Below, piece by piece: positions 5,813 to 10,420 of a stretch of DNA of 10,420 nucleotides. The translations under genes were made by a program, and so were the position numbers. The notes beneath the pieces are model-generated. The model was not told the origin of the DNA and made no database searches. It worked only from the letters and a program-made list of their open reading frames with translations. The stretch is from Alphaproteobacteria bacterium (GTDB lineage: Bacteria > Pseudomonadota > Alphaproteobacteria > Puniceispirillales > Puniceispirillaceae), in assembly GCA_016780695.1 (NCBI GenBank), contig JADHLK010000042.1:1-10420 (forward strand). The letters are read 5' to 3'. Each line of letters opens with the position of its first letter. Positions within the stretch are counted from its first letter, which is position 1.

Positions 5813-6609
5813 CCGGCCCGCCTCAATAGCAAATAAAGCCCCACCAGTATCATCGGCAGGGACAGCAGCTGGCCCATCGTCAGATGGAGCGCCGCCAGTT
5901 CTGCCACAAAGCCAATATGCGCATCCGGCTCGCGCACCATTTCAACGATAAAGCGGCTGAGGCCATAGCCCAGCGCAAACAGACCGGTCAGCGCCCAGGG
6001 CCGGTCTAGCCAGCCACGCCGCACCGCCAGCCAGAGCAGCAGACCCAGCAGCAGCCCTTCCAGAGCAGCCTCATAAAGCTGGCTTGGATGGCGCGGCAAA
6101 GGGCCGCCGCCGGGAAAGATCATGCCGACCGGATGGCTGGTTACACGCCCGTAAAGCTCTCCATTGATGAAATTGGCCAGCCGCCCCAGCCCCAGCCCAA
6201 TCGGCGCAACCATGGCCACCCGGTCTGCCAGCTGTTGCAGATTGATCTTCTCTGACCGCGCGGTCCAGATAACAGCAGCTATCACCCCGGCAAATCCACC
6301 ATGAAAGGACATCCCGCCTTGCCAGATTTTCAAGGCATCCAGCGGCGCGGTCAGGTAATAATCGAGATTGTAGAACAGCACATAGCCAAGCCGCCCGCCA
6401 ATAATGATGCCCAGCAGACAGGAATTGAGCAGGCGGCCCAGCTGCTCTCGGTCAAAGGGCGCGTCAGGCCGCTTGCTGTGCCGGGCCAGCACCCCCCATT
6501 GCAGCCCCAGCCCCACAATATAGGCCAGCGCATACCAGCGCACCGCCAGCGGCCCCAGCTGAATGGCAATCGGATCAATTTCCGGGAAAGTGAACCAGAA
6601 TTCCGTCAC
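5809..6609 (-). CDS. lgt: Prolipoprotein diacylglyceryl transferase
   Basis: A 266-residue inner-membrane enzyme that transfers diacylglycerol from phosphatidylglycerol to the lipobox cysteine of prolipoproteins, the first step of lipoprotein maturation. About seven hydrophobic helices are visible. Key motifs are the N-terminal FPEIDPIAIQLGPLAVRWY, GGRLGYVLFYN (71-81), MSFHGG with His103, and the Lgt signature GRLANFINGELYGR (142-155) with Arg143 and Asn146. HPSQLYEA and the periplasmic-side VREPD near 226 also match. The start is GTG, supported by the family N-terminus and a weak AAGGGG upstream. It is the first gene of a minus-strand operon with midA and pgeF. A -10-like TATAAG lies at 6646-6641. 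Confidence 0.97.
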   Translation of the reverse strand: MTEFWFTFPEIDPIAIQLGPLAVRWYALAYIVGLGLQWGVLARHSKRPDAPFDREQLGRLLNSCLLGIIIGGRLGYVLFYNLDYYLTAPLDALKIWQGGMSFHGGFAGVIAAVIWTARSEKINLQQLADRVAMVAPIGLGLGRLANFINGELYGRVTSHPVGMIFPGGGPLPRHPSQLYEAALEGLLLGLLLWLAVRRGWLDRPWALTGLFALGYGLSRFIVEMVREPDAHIGFVAELAALHLTMGQLLSLPMILVGLYLLLRRAG

Positions 6610-6640
6610 GATTTACCCCTTTTTGTGCCTGCTCCCCTCG

Positions 6641-6646
6641 CTTATA
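6641..6646 (-). promoter_or_regulatory. Possible -10 element for lgt
   Basis: On the minus strand TATAAG lies about 32 bases upstream of the GTG start of lgt and would give a leader of roughly 25 bases. No convincing -35 is found 16-18 bases further upstream (best is TGGCAG), so the assignment is tentative. The A/T-rich stretch just upstream is consistent with a promoter. Confidence 0.35.
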
Positions 6647-6661
6647 GCGCAAAAAACTTTT

Positions 6662-6685
6662 ACCTGCCATGGACAGCCGGCAGGT
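6662..6685. promoter_or_regulatory. Candidate operator: dyad centred on the ubiK -35
   Basis: ACCTGCC (6662-6668) and GGCAGGT (6679-6685) form a perfect 7-bp inverted repeat with a ten-base spacer. The spacer contains the -35 hexamer TGGACA of the plus-strand promoter. A protein bound here would block ubiK and could also affect the divergent lgt promoter. As RNA it would lie upstream of the predicted start, so a DNA operator is more likely than an RNA hairpin. The regulator is unknown. Confidence 0.45.
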
Positions 6686-6698
6686 GAGTGCCTATTTT
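6670..6698 (+). promoter_or_regulatory. Sigma-70-like promoter for ubiK
   Basis: TGGACA (6670-6675, five of six matches to TTGACA) is 17 bases from TATTTT (6693-6698). The predicted start near 6705 gives a very short leader that still includes the ribosome binding site AAAGGAG at 6706-6712. It should drive ubiK and perhaps the following genes. Confidence 0.55.
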
Positions 6699-6721
6699 GT
6701 CAGGCAAAGGAGATTTTGATT

Positions 6722-7039
6722 ATGCGAAGAAGACAGGCGGATATGTTTTCTGATCTGGCAAAAATGGCAAATGGGGCTGCGTCTGCCCTGGGCGATTTGC
6801 GCAGTGAGGTGCAAACAGTGATGACAGCGCGTCAGGAACGCGGCCAGGCCGCGGCTGGCATGGTCCTGCGTGAGGATTTTGACGCCGCCCTGGCCCGAAT
6901 CGAGGCGCTGGCTGGCCGCGTTGCCATGCTCGAAGCCCAGCTAGCGGCGCAACAGCCAAAACCATCAAAACCTCCTGCTAAAAAAAGCCGCCCGGCGAAA
7001 GCTGCCGCGACTCGGCGGAAAAAGGCCGATTCAGCCTGA
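6722..7039 (+). CDS. ubiK: Ubiquinone biosynthesis accessory factor UbiK (BMFP domain)
   Basis: A 105-residue protein of the UbiK/YqiC (BMFP, DUF526) family. The family assists ubiquinone biosynthesis in proteobacteria as a partner of UbiJ, is membrane-associated and forms coiled-coil oligomers. The N-terminal amphipathic part (about 7-35, DMFSDLAKMANGAASALGDLR) is followed by REDFDAALARIEALAGRVAMLEAQL (50-74), the conserved coiled coil. A basic Lys/Pro/Ala tail (78-105) follows that is longer than in E. coli. The start at 6722 is preferred because AAAGGAG lies nine bases upstream and the family begins here; an upstream extension to 6563 would overlap lgt and is not conserved-looking. It is transcribed divergently from lgt, an arrangement seen in other alphaproteobacteria. 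Confidence 0.9.
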   Translation: MRRRQADMFSDLAKMANGAASALGDLRSEVQTVMTARQERGQAAAGMVLREDFDAALARIEALAGRVAMLEAQLAAQQPKPSKPPAKKSRPAKAAATRRKKADSA

Positions 7040-7170
7040 CCAACCACTATCTGTCGTGGGTAGTGAGTCAGACTTATACAAAATATTGTGGTTGGCTGGT
7101 TGAACCCGGCCAGCAAAAATGCCATTCTGCCGGACAGGAAGCAACCCTTACCCGCGGCAGGCTTGGCGTT
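7040..7170 (+). other. 131-bp ubiK–ybjN gap with competing inverted repeats
   Basis: CCAACCAC (7040-7047), one base after the ubiK stop codon, is perfectly complementary to GTGGTTGG (7088-7095). The same left arm can instead pair locally: CCAC (7044-7047) with GTGG (7056-7059), or CACTA (7045-7049) with TAGTG (7061-7065). A further GCTGG/CCAGC pair overlaps the right side. An AT-rich patch (7074-7089) includes TATACA and TATTGT, possible -10 elements, without a good -35. No tRNA fold or protein-coding signal is evident. It may be a leader or processing region for ybjN. Confidence 0.4.
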
Positions 7171-7674
7171 ATGCAAAACGAGTCACAGAAAAATGATACG
7201 CTGACCACCGACCCGATCGAGCTGGTCTCGCGTTTTGTTACCCGTCAGGACTGGTATCTGCATCGCCAGCGGGCAGACAGGCTGATAGCAGAGGTGCCGG
7301 GCCATTGGGCGCATTATCATTTGTCGGTTGTCTGGCAGGCTGAAGATCAGTCCTTGTTGGTCTGTTGCGGTTTTGATCTGGCCCTTGATCCGGTGCGGCT
7401 GCGTGAGATGGCCCTGCTGGTGTGCCAGCTTAATGAACAGCTCTGGCTGGGGCATTTTGTGCTGGAGACGGATACCGCCAATCTGCATCTGCGCTATCGG
7501 CTGGCCCTGCGCGGGGCAGAAGGGGCCGCCGCAGAACAGGTTGAAGATGTGGTCGATGTGCTGTTGGGTCAGGCCGAACAGGCTTATCCGGCCATTTTCG
7601 CTGCCGCAGCCGGGGAAGCCCCGCTGCCGCCGACAACCAGGCTGGTGATGATGCAGCCGCAAGGTGAGGCATAA
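7171..7674 (+). CDS. YbjN domain-containing protein
   Basis: A 167-residue soluble protein resembling the YbjN family (type III secretion chaperone-like fold) found next to proC in many alphaproteobacteria. The supportable pattern is an N-terminal segment DPIELVSRFVTRQDWYLHRQ, a β-rich core with the paired strands HYHLSVVWQAEDQSLLVCCGFDL, the helix REMALLVCQLNEQLWLGHF, and a strand pair LHLRYRLAL. A long helix DVVDVLLGQAEQAYPAIFAA follows. The biochemical role is unknown; YbjN in E. coli affects motility and stress when overproduced. I chose ATG 7171, although it has only a weak binding site. A GTG at 7063 in the same frame would add 36 residues that do not look like the family and cover the inverted repeats. 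proC follows after 12 bases. Confidence 0.8.
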   Translation: MQNESQKNDTLTTDPIELVSRFVTRQDWYLHRQRADRLIAEVPGHWAHYHLSVVWQAEDQSLLVCCGFDLALDPVRLREMALLVCQLNEQLWLGHFVLETDTANLHLRYRLALRGAEGAAAEQVEDVVDVLLGQAEQAYPAIFAAAAGEAPLPPTTRLVMMQPQGEA

Positions 7675-7686
7675 GGGCCAGACTGC

Positions 7687-8493
7687 ATGACAGGAAAGCG
7701 GCATATTCTGCTCGCCGGATGTGGCAAGATGGGCGGGGCCATGCTGGCCGGCTGGCTGGCAGATAAAGACCTGCAGGCAGAATTGAGCATCCTTGATCCA
7801 ATAGCCAGCGAGGTTGGGGCACCGATCTTTAACAGCCCTGCAGAGTGGCAAGCAGCTGGCCTGCCCGTCCCGGATATTATCGTGCTGGCAGTCAAGCCCC
7901 AGCTCATGGCCGAGGTGGCACCCGGCTTGCGGGCGCTGGCTGGGCCGCAAACGGCGTATTTGTCTATCGCAGCGGGCCTGTCCTCAGGGGGGCTGGCCGA
8001 CCTGTTTGGCAGCGGGGCAGCGATTATCCGCTCTATGCCGAATCTGCCGGCAACGGTCGGGCAGGGGATTACCGCGCTCTATGCCAATGCAGCGGTCAGC
8101 CCGCATCAGCTGCAGCTGGCAGACCAGCTGCTGGGGGCAATCGGTTCTGTGGTGCAGCTGGAGGATGAGAGCCTGATGGATGCGGTCACCGCCCTGTCCG
8201 GCTCTGGCCCGGCTTATGTCTTTTTGCTGGCTGAGGTGATGCAGCAGGCTGGCGAAGCACTGGGGCTGGAGGCTGCGCTGGCCAGCCAGCTGGCCCGCCA
8301 GACGGTTATCGGGGCGGCGGCCCTGCTGAATGAGGCCGCGGAACCAGCGTCCGTCTTGCGGGAAAATGTTACTTCAAAAGGCGGCACGACAGCCGCGGCG
8401 CTCAGCGTTCTCATGGGGCCGGATGGGCTGGATCAGCTGATGGAACGGGCCATGCAGGCGGCCCGCGACCGTGGCCGCGCGCTGGGCAGCTGA
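7687..8493 (+). CDS. proC: Pyrroline-5-carboxylate reductase
   Basis: A 268-residue P5C reductase that makes L-proline from pyrroline-5-carboxylate with NAD(P)H, the last step of proline synthesis. The Rossmann motif is GCGKMGGAM (11-19). AVKP (68-71) and RSMPNLPA (115-122) follow. The helical dimerisation domain carries the P5CR signature TALSGSGPAYVFLLAEVMQQAG (168-189) and VTSKGGTTAAAL (228-239). Length is normal and all expected residues seem present. The start ATG has AAGGG nine bases upstream, overlapping the ybjN stop codon, so the two are probably co-transcribed. Confidence 0.97.
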   Translation: MTGKRHILLAGCGKMGGAMLAGWLADKDLQAELSILDPIASEVGAPIFNSPAEWQAAGLPVPDIIVLAVKPQLMAEVAPGLRALAGPQTAYLSIAAGLSSGGLADLFGSGAAIIRSMPNLPATVGQGITALYANAAVSPHQLQLADQLLGAIGSVVQLEDESLMDAVTALSGSGPAYVFLLAEVMQQAGEALGLEAALASQLARQTVIGAAALLNEAAEPASVLRENVTSKGGTTAAALSVLMGPDGLDQLMERAMQAARDRGRALGS

Positions 8494-8503
8494 GCCAAAA
8501 CCG

Positions 8504-8520
8504 GCCAGCAAAAAGCTGGC
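8504..8520 (+). other. Hairpin GCCAGC-A5-GCTGGC after proC
   Basis: A perfect 6-bp stem closes a loop of five A, eleven bases after the proC stop. No T-run follows (ACAAAAG), so it is not a canonical terminator. GGCAC (8518-8522) can alternatively pair with GTGCC (8541-8545), giving two mutually exclusive folds. It may mark a 3' end or be a stability element. Confidence 0.4.
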
Positions 8521-8548
8521 ACAAAAGTAGCTGGCGCGGGGTGCCGAC

Positions 8549-8576
8549 TTGTCTCTGCTTGCTGCAGCCCTATTTT
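8549..8576 (+). promoter_or_regulatory. Possible promoter of the TetR/COQ9-like gene
   Basis: TTGTCT (8549-8554) and TATTTT (8571-8576) are separated by 16 bases; the -10 is identical to that proposed for ubiK. The predicted start lies near 8583, with a leader of about 30 bases. Matches are moderate, so this is tentative. Confidence 0.4.
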
Positions 8577-8612
8577 GAAGGCATAGCAGGCGGGTAACAG
8601 CAAGGGCGCATG

Positions 8613-9266
8613 ATGCAGGCAGACAAAACAGATTTGGACCAGTTTTCCGAGGCGCTCTGGGCGCAGCTGGCAGAGCAGGGCTGGGCGAGATTGTCTCTGG
8701 CTGAGGCAGCGGCGCGTGCCGGTATGCCAGCTGATGAGGCCTGGCAGGCCGGCAGCAAACTCTCGGTCATCCTGAACCGGCTGCGCCAGATGGAGAGCGA
8801 ATGGCTGGCAGCTCTGGCAGCGGATTTTGCAGATGCCGGAGAGGCCAGTATTCAGGAAAAATTGCTGGAAGGCTTGATGCAGCGGTTTGAATTTCTGGCC
8901 CCGCACCGGGCCCAGTTTGACGCTTTGCACCGGGCCAGCTTTACCGATCCGCTGCTGGCGGCCAGCCTCGGCCTGCAGCTTTATGAGGCGCTGGATACTT
9001 TATTGGCTTTATGTGGTGATGGCGCGGGCAGTTCGGGCAGTGAACGGGCTGGCGAGCTGCGCCGCAGGCTGCGCGTCAAGGGGCTGGTCGGGGTGTGTTT
9101 GCGGGTGCGGCCGGTCTGGCAGAAAGATGACAGCCAGTCGCTGGAGCGCACGCTGAAAAAGCTGGATAAAAGCCTGGGTGAGGCGCGCGATTGGGCGGTC
9201 TCCTTGCGGATTTTGAGACCGCAACCGGCAACGGGGGAGGCAGATGACGCAGGCACATATAGATGA
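8613..9266 (+). CDS. TetR-like / COQ9-like protein
   Basis: A 217-residue helical protein. Residues ~8-50 look like a TetR-type DNA-binding region: LAEQGWARLSLAEAAARAGMPADEAW. The position of the usual recognition-helix Y-x-x-F is replaced by WQAGSKLS. The C-terminal part, KGLVGVCLRVRPVWQKDDS, then LERTLKKLDKSLGEARDW, resembles the end of COQ9 (structurally a TetR-fold lipid-binding protein needed for ubiquinone synthesis). It also resembles alphaproteobacterial TetR regulators. I cannot decide between regulator and COQ9-type function. Two adjacent ATGs (8610, 8613) are possible. The second is six bases from AAGGG (8602-8606) against three for the first, so it is preferred. The 3' end overlaps the next gene by 23 bases in another frame. 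Confidence 0.75.
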   Translation: MQADKTDLDQFSEALWAQLAEQGWARLSLAEAAARAGMPADEAWQAGSKLSVILNRLRQMESEWLAALAADFADAGEASIQEKLLEGLMQRFEFLAPHRAQFDALHRASFTDPLLAASLGLQLYEALDTLLALCGDGAGSSGSERAGELRRRLRVKGLVGVCLRVRPVWQKDDSQSLERTLKKLDKSLGEARDWAVSLRILRPQPATGEADDAGTYR

Positions 9267-9582
9267 TTTTCTGAAGCTGGATATCCGGGCCGGTACCATC
9301 ATCAAGGTGGCGGCCTTTCCCGAAGCGCGCAAACCTGCCTGGAAGCTGGAGATTGATTTCGGCCCGCAGCTGGGCGTGCGACAAAGCTCTGCCCAGATTA
9401 CCGAGCTGTATCAGCCGGAGGATCTGGTCGGCAGGCAGGTGCTGGCGGTGGTGAATTTTCCGCCTCGCCAAATAGGGCCCTTTATCTCAGAGGTGTTGAC
9501 GCTCGGCGTATCGGATGCAGACGGGGCGGTGGTGCTGGCTGGCTGCGAGAGGCCGGTGCCGGATGGCGGCAAGCTGCATTAG
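9244..9582 (+). CDS. csaA: CsaA-like tRNA-binding protein
   Basis: A 112-residue protein consisting only of the tRNA-binding OB-fold found at the C-terminus of MetRS and in Arc1p/EMAP-II. Family landmarks are FLKLDIRAGTII near the N-terminus, FPEARKPAWKLEIDFG (25-40), VRQSSAQIT, DLVGRQVLAVVNFPPRQIGPFISEVLTLG and the C-terminal RPVPDGGKL. Full length and intact. CsaA is reported to have chaperone or secretion-related activity in Bacillus; its job here is unknown. GGGGGAGG lies just before the ATG with a short (three-base) spacer. The start sits inside the 3' end of the TetR/COQ9-like gene, so translation is probably coupled. Confidence 0.92.
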   Translation: MTQAHIDDFLKLDIRAGTIIKVAAFPEARKPAWKLEIDFGPQLGVRQSSAQITELYQPEDLVGRQVLAVVNFPPRQIGPFISEVLTLGVSDADGAVVLAGCERPVPDGGKLH

Positions 9583-9593
9583 CACAAGAAAGA

Positions 9594-9611
9594 TAGCTGG
9601 AAGGCGAGCTA
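9594..9611. other. Short dyad in the convergent csaA / kinase gap
   Basis: TAGCT (9594-9598) and AGCTA (9607-9611) are complementary around eight bases in the 26-bp gap between two converging genes; the right arm includes the stop codon of the kinase. There is no T-run in either direction. It is too weak to be called a terminator, and transcripts may overlap here. Confidence 0.2.
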
Positions 9612-10420
9612 GATAGGCAGGCGCAGCCGCACCCGCAGCCCGCCCAGCGGAGAATCTTCCAGATACAAATCGCCGCCATGGCTCAAGATGATATCATTGG
9701 CAATGGACAGGCCGAGCCCGGTGCCGCCGGTTTCCCGGTTGCGTGACCCCTCCAGCCTCTTGAACGGGCGTATCGCCTCATCGCGCAGGTCAGCTGGAAT
9801 ACCCGGGCCGTCATCATCCACGGTTATCTGAACCTCATCATCACCCAGACGCAGGCGAATCTCTGCCCGCCCGGCATAGCGCAGCGCGTTAGAGAGAATA
9901 TTGTCCAGCGCCCGCCGCATGGATTGGACACGCATCTCAAAGGCCGGGATTTCCTCAGTAGAGAGAATCAGCTCCAGCCGGGCGGCATCCTTTGCTACAA
10001 AGCGGCGCACACTATCTGCCAGCAGGGCTGATATATCGGTGGTGACCGCCTTTTCCCCAGCTTCCCCCCTGGCAAAGGCCAGATAGCCATCGACCATCTG
10101 TTCCATCTCCAGAATATCGTCTTCCAGAGCACTGATTTCAGGCGAGGCTGGCAGCATTGCGGTTTGCAGCTTCATGCGGGTCAGGGGAGTGCGCAGATCA
10201 TGGCTGACCCCGGCCAGCATGGTGGTGCGTTCATTGACATGGCGGCGGATACGATGTTGCATGGCCCGAAAGGCGCGGCCGGCCAGCCGCACTTCTTTTG
10301 CCCCTTCCAGCTGGTAATCCACCCGCTCGCGGCCCAGCCCCAGCTGGCGGGCTGCATCGGCCAGCCGCCGGATAGGCCGCACCTGTCGGCGCATAAACAG
10401 CAAGGCGATACAAAACAGCA
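9609..10420 (-). CDS. Sensor histidine kinase, EnvZ-like (3' part; N-terminus outside the window)
   Basis: About 270 C-terminal residues of a membrane two-component kinase. The reading frame stays open to the right edge; the first residues seen (LFCIALLF) are the end of a transmembrane helix, so the true start is beyond the window. A HAMP linker follows (RRQVRPIRRLADAARQLGLG). Next comes the HisKA H-box GVSHDLRTPLTRMK, with the phospho-accepting His encoded at 10200-10202. The HATPase domain has N-box DNILSNALRYA, G1 VDDDGPGIP, F-box-like PFKRLEGSRN and G2 GGTGLGLSIANDII. The H-box, HAMP arrangement and lack of a receiver domain resemble the EnvZ/OmpR class. A response-regulator gene would be expected just beyond the right edge. 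It converges on csaA. Confidence 0.95.
   Translation of the reverse strand, partial: LFCIALLFMRRQVRPIRRLADAARQLGLGRERVDYQLEGAKEVRLAGRAFRAMQHRIRRHVNERTTMLAGVSHDLRTPLTRMKLQTAMLPASPEISALEDDILEMEQMVDGYLAFARGEAGEKAVTTDISALLADSVRRFVAKDAARLELILSTEEIPAFEMRVQSMRRALDNILSNALRYAGRAEIRLRLGDDEVQITVDDDGPGIPADLRDEAIRPFKRLEGSRNRETGGTGLGLSIANDIILSHGGDLYLEDSPLGGLRVRLRLPI

Noticed and set aside
6563..6721. 53-residue N-terminal extension of UbiK
   Set aside because: It overlaps lgt and the promoter region, and a strong Shine-Dalgarno precedes the ATG at 6722 where the family begins.
7063..7170. GTG start adding 36 residues to the YbjN protein
   Set aside because: The added residues do not resemble the family and cover the inverted repeats; ATG 7171 is preferred despite a weak binding site.
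7183..7950. Long minus-strand ORF (255 codons) opposite ybjN and proC
   Set aside because: It lies antisense to two recognisable genes, has no family-like motifs, and its composition (Cys/Gln/His-rich) is typical of a shadow frame.
8433..8930. Minus-strand ORF of 165 codons across the proC–TetR/COQ9-like gap
   Set aside because: Overlaps the ends of two supported plus-strand genes and carries no recognisable motif or good start site.
1..10420. Mobile element, prophage, CRISPR array, defence or biosynthetic cluster
   Set aside because: No transposase, integrase, spaced direct-repeat array or accessory gene is visible; all sizeable genes belong to conserved families in familiar order.

Overview
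This is an ordinary chromosomal window from a Gram-negative bacterium, most likely an alphaproteobacterium. The evidence is the gene order lgt–midA–pgeF–prs–rplY(ctc)–pth–ychF next to ubiK–ybjN–proC, the long CTC-type L25, a MidA/NDUFAF7 methyltransferase, and a TetR/COQ9-like protein of a type common in that class. The DNA is moderately GC-rich and Ala/Leu/Gln-rich, with short intergenic gaps. A marine SAR116-like or Rhodospirillales-like origin is possible, but the sequence alone does not settle it. I see no tRNA, rRNA, CRISPR array, transposase, integrase, prophage gene or toxin-antitoxin pair. No gene-free stretch exceeds 300 bases.

Layout: positions 1-31 hold the intrinsic terminator of a plus-strand gene left of the window, followed by a slipped poly-T/poly-G tract. 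From about 133 to 6609 all genes are on the minus strand. Read in transcription order (right to left) they are lgt, midA, pgeF, a probable 22-residue membrane peptide, prs, rplY, pth and ychF. The first four are linked by ATGA, ATGA and TGATG stop/start overlaps. A strong promoter and a hairpin with a U-tract separate prs from rplY, and the stop codon of pth forms part of the ribosome binding site of ychF. A divergent regulatory gap (6610-6721) separates lgt from the plus-strand set ubiK, ybjN, proC, a TetR/COQ9-like gene and a CsaA-like tRNA-binding protein. The window ends in the 3' part of a minus-strand sensor histidine kinase whose N-terminus lies beyond the right edge.

Functionally this is housekeeping. 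Lgt lipidates lipoproteins, MidA is related to a respiratory complex I assembly factor, and PgeF edits peptidoglycan precursors. Prs makes PRPP. L25/CTC, Pth and YchF act at the ribosome. UbiK supports ubiquinone biosynthesis, ProC makes proline, and the last plus-strand genes are a regulator or lipid-binding-like protein and a tRNA-binding protein. I found no multi-gene system that looks new. What merits a second look is small: the unannotated 22-aa hydrophobic peptide ORF with a near-perfect ribosome binding site, a promoter/hairpin arrangement at the 5' end of rplY, a dyad centred on the -35 of ubiK, and a leader-like gap before ybjN with competing inverted repeats.
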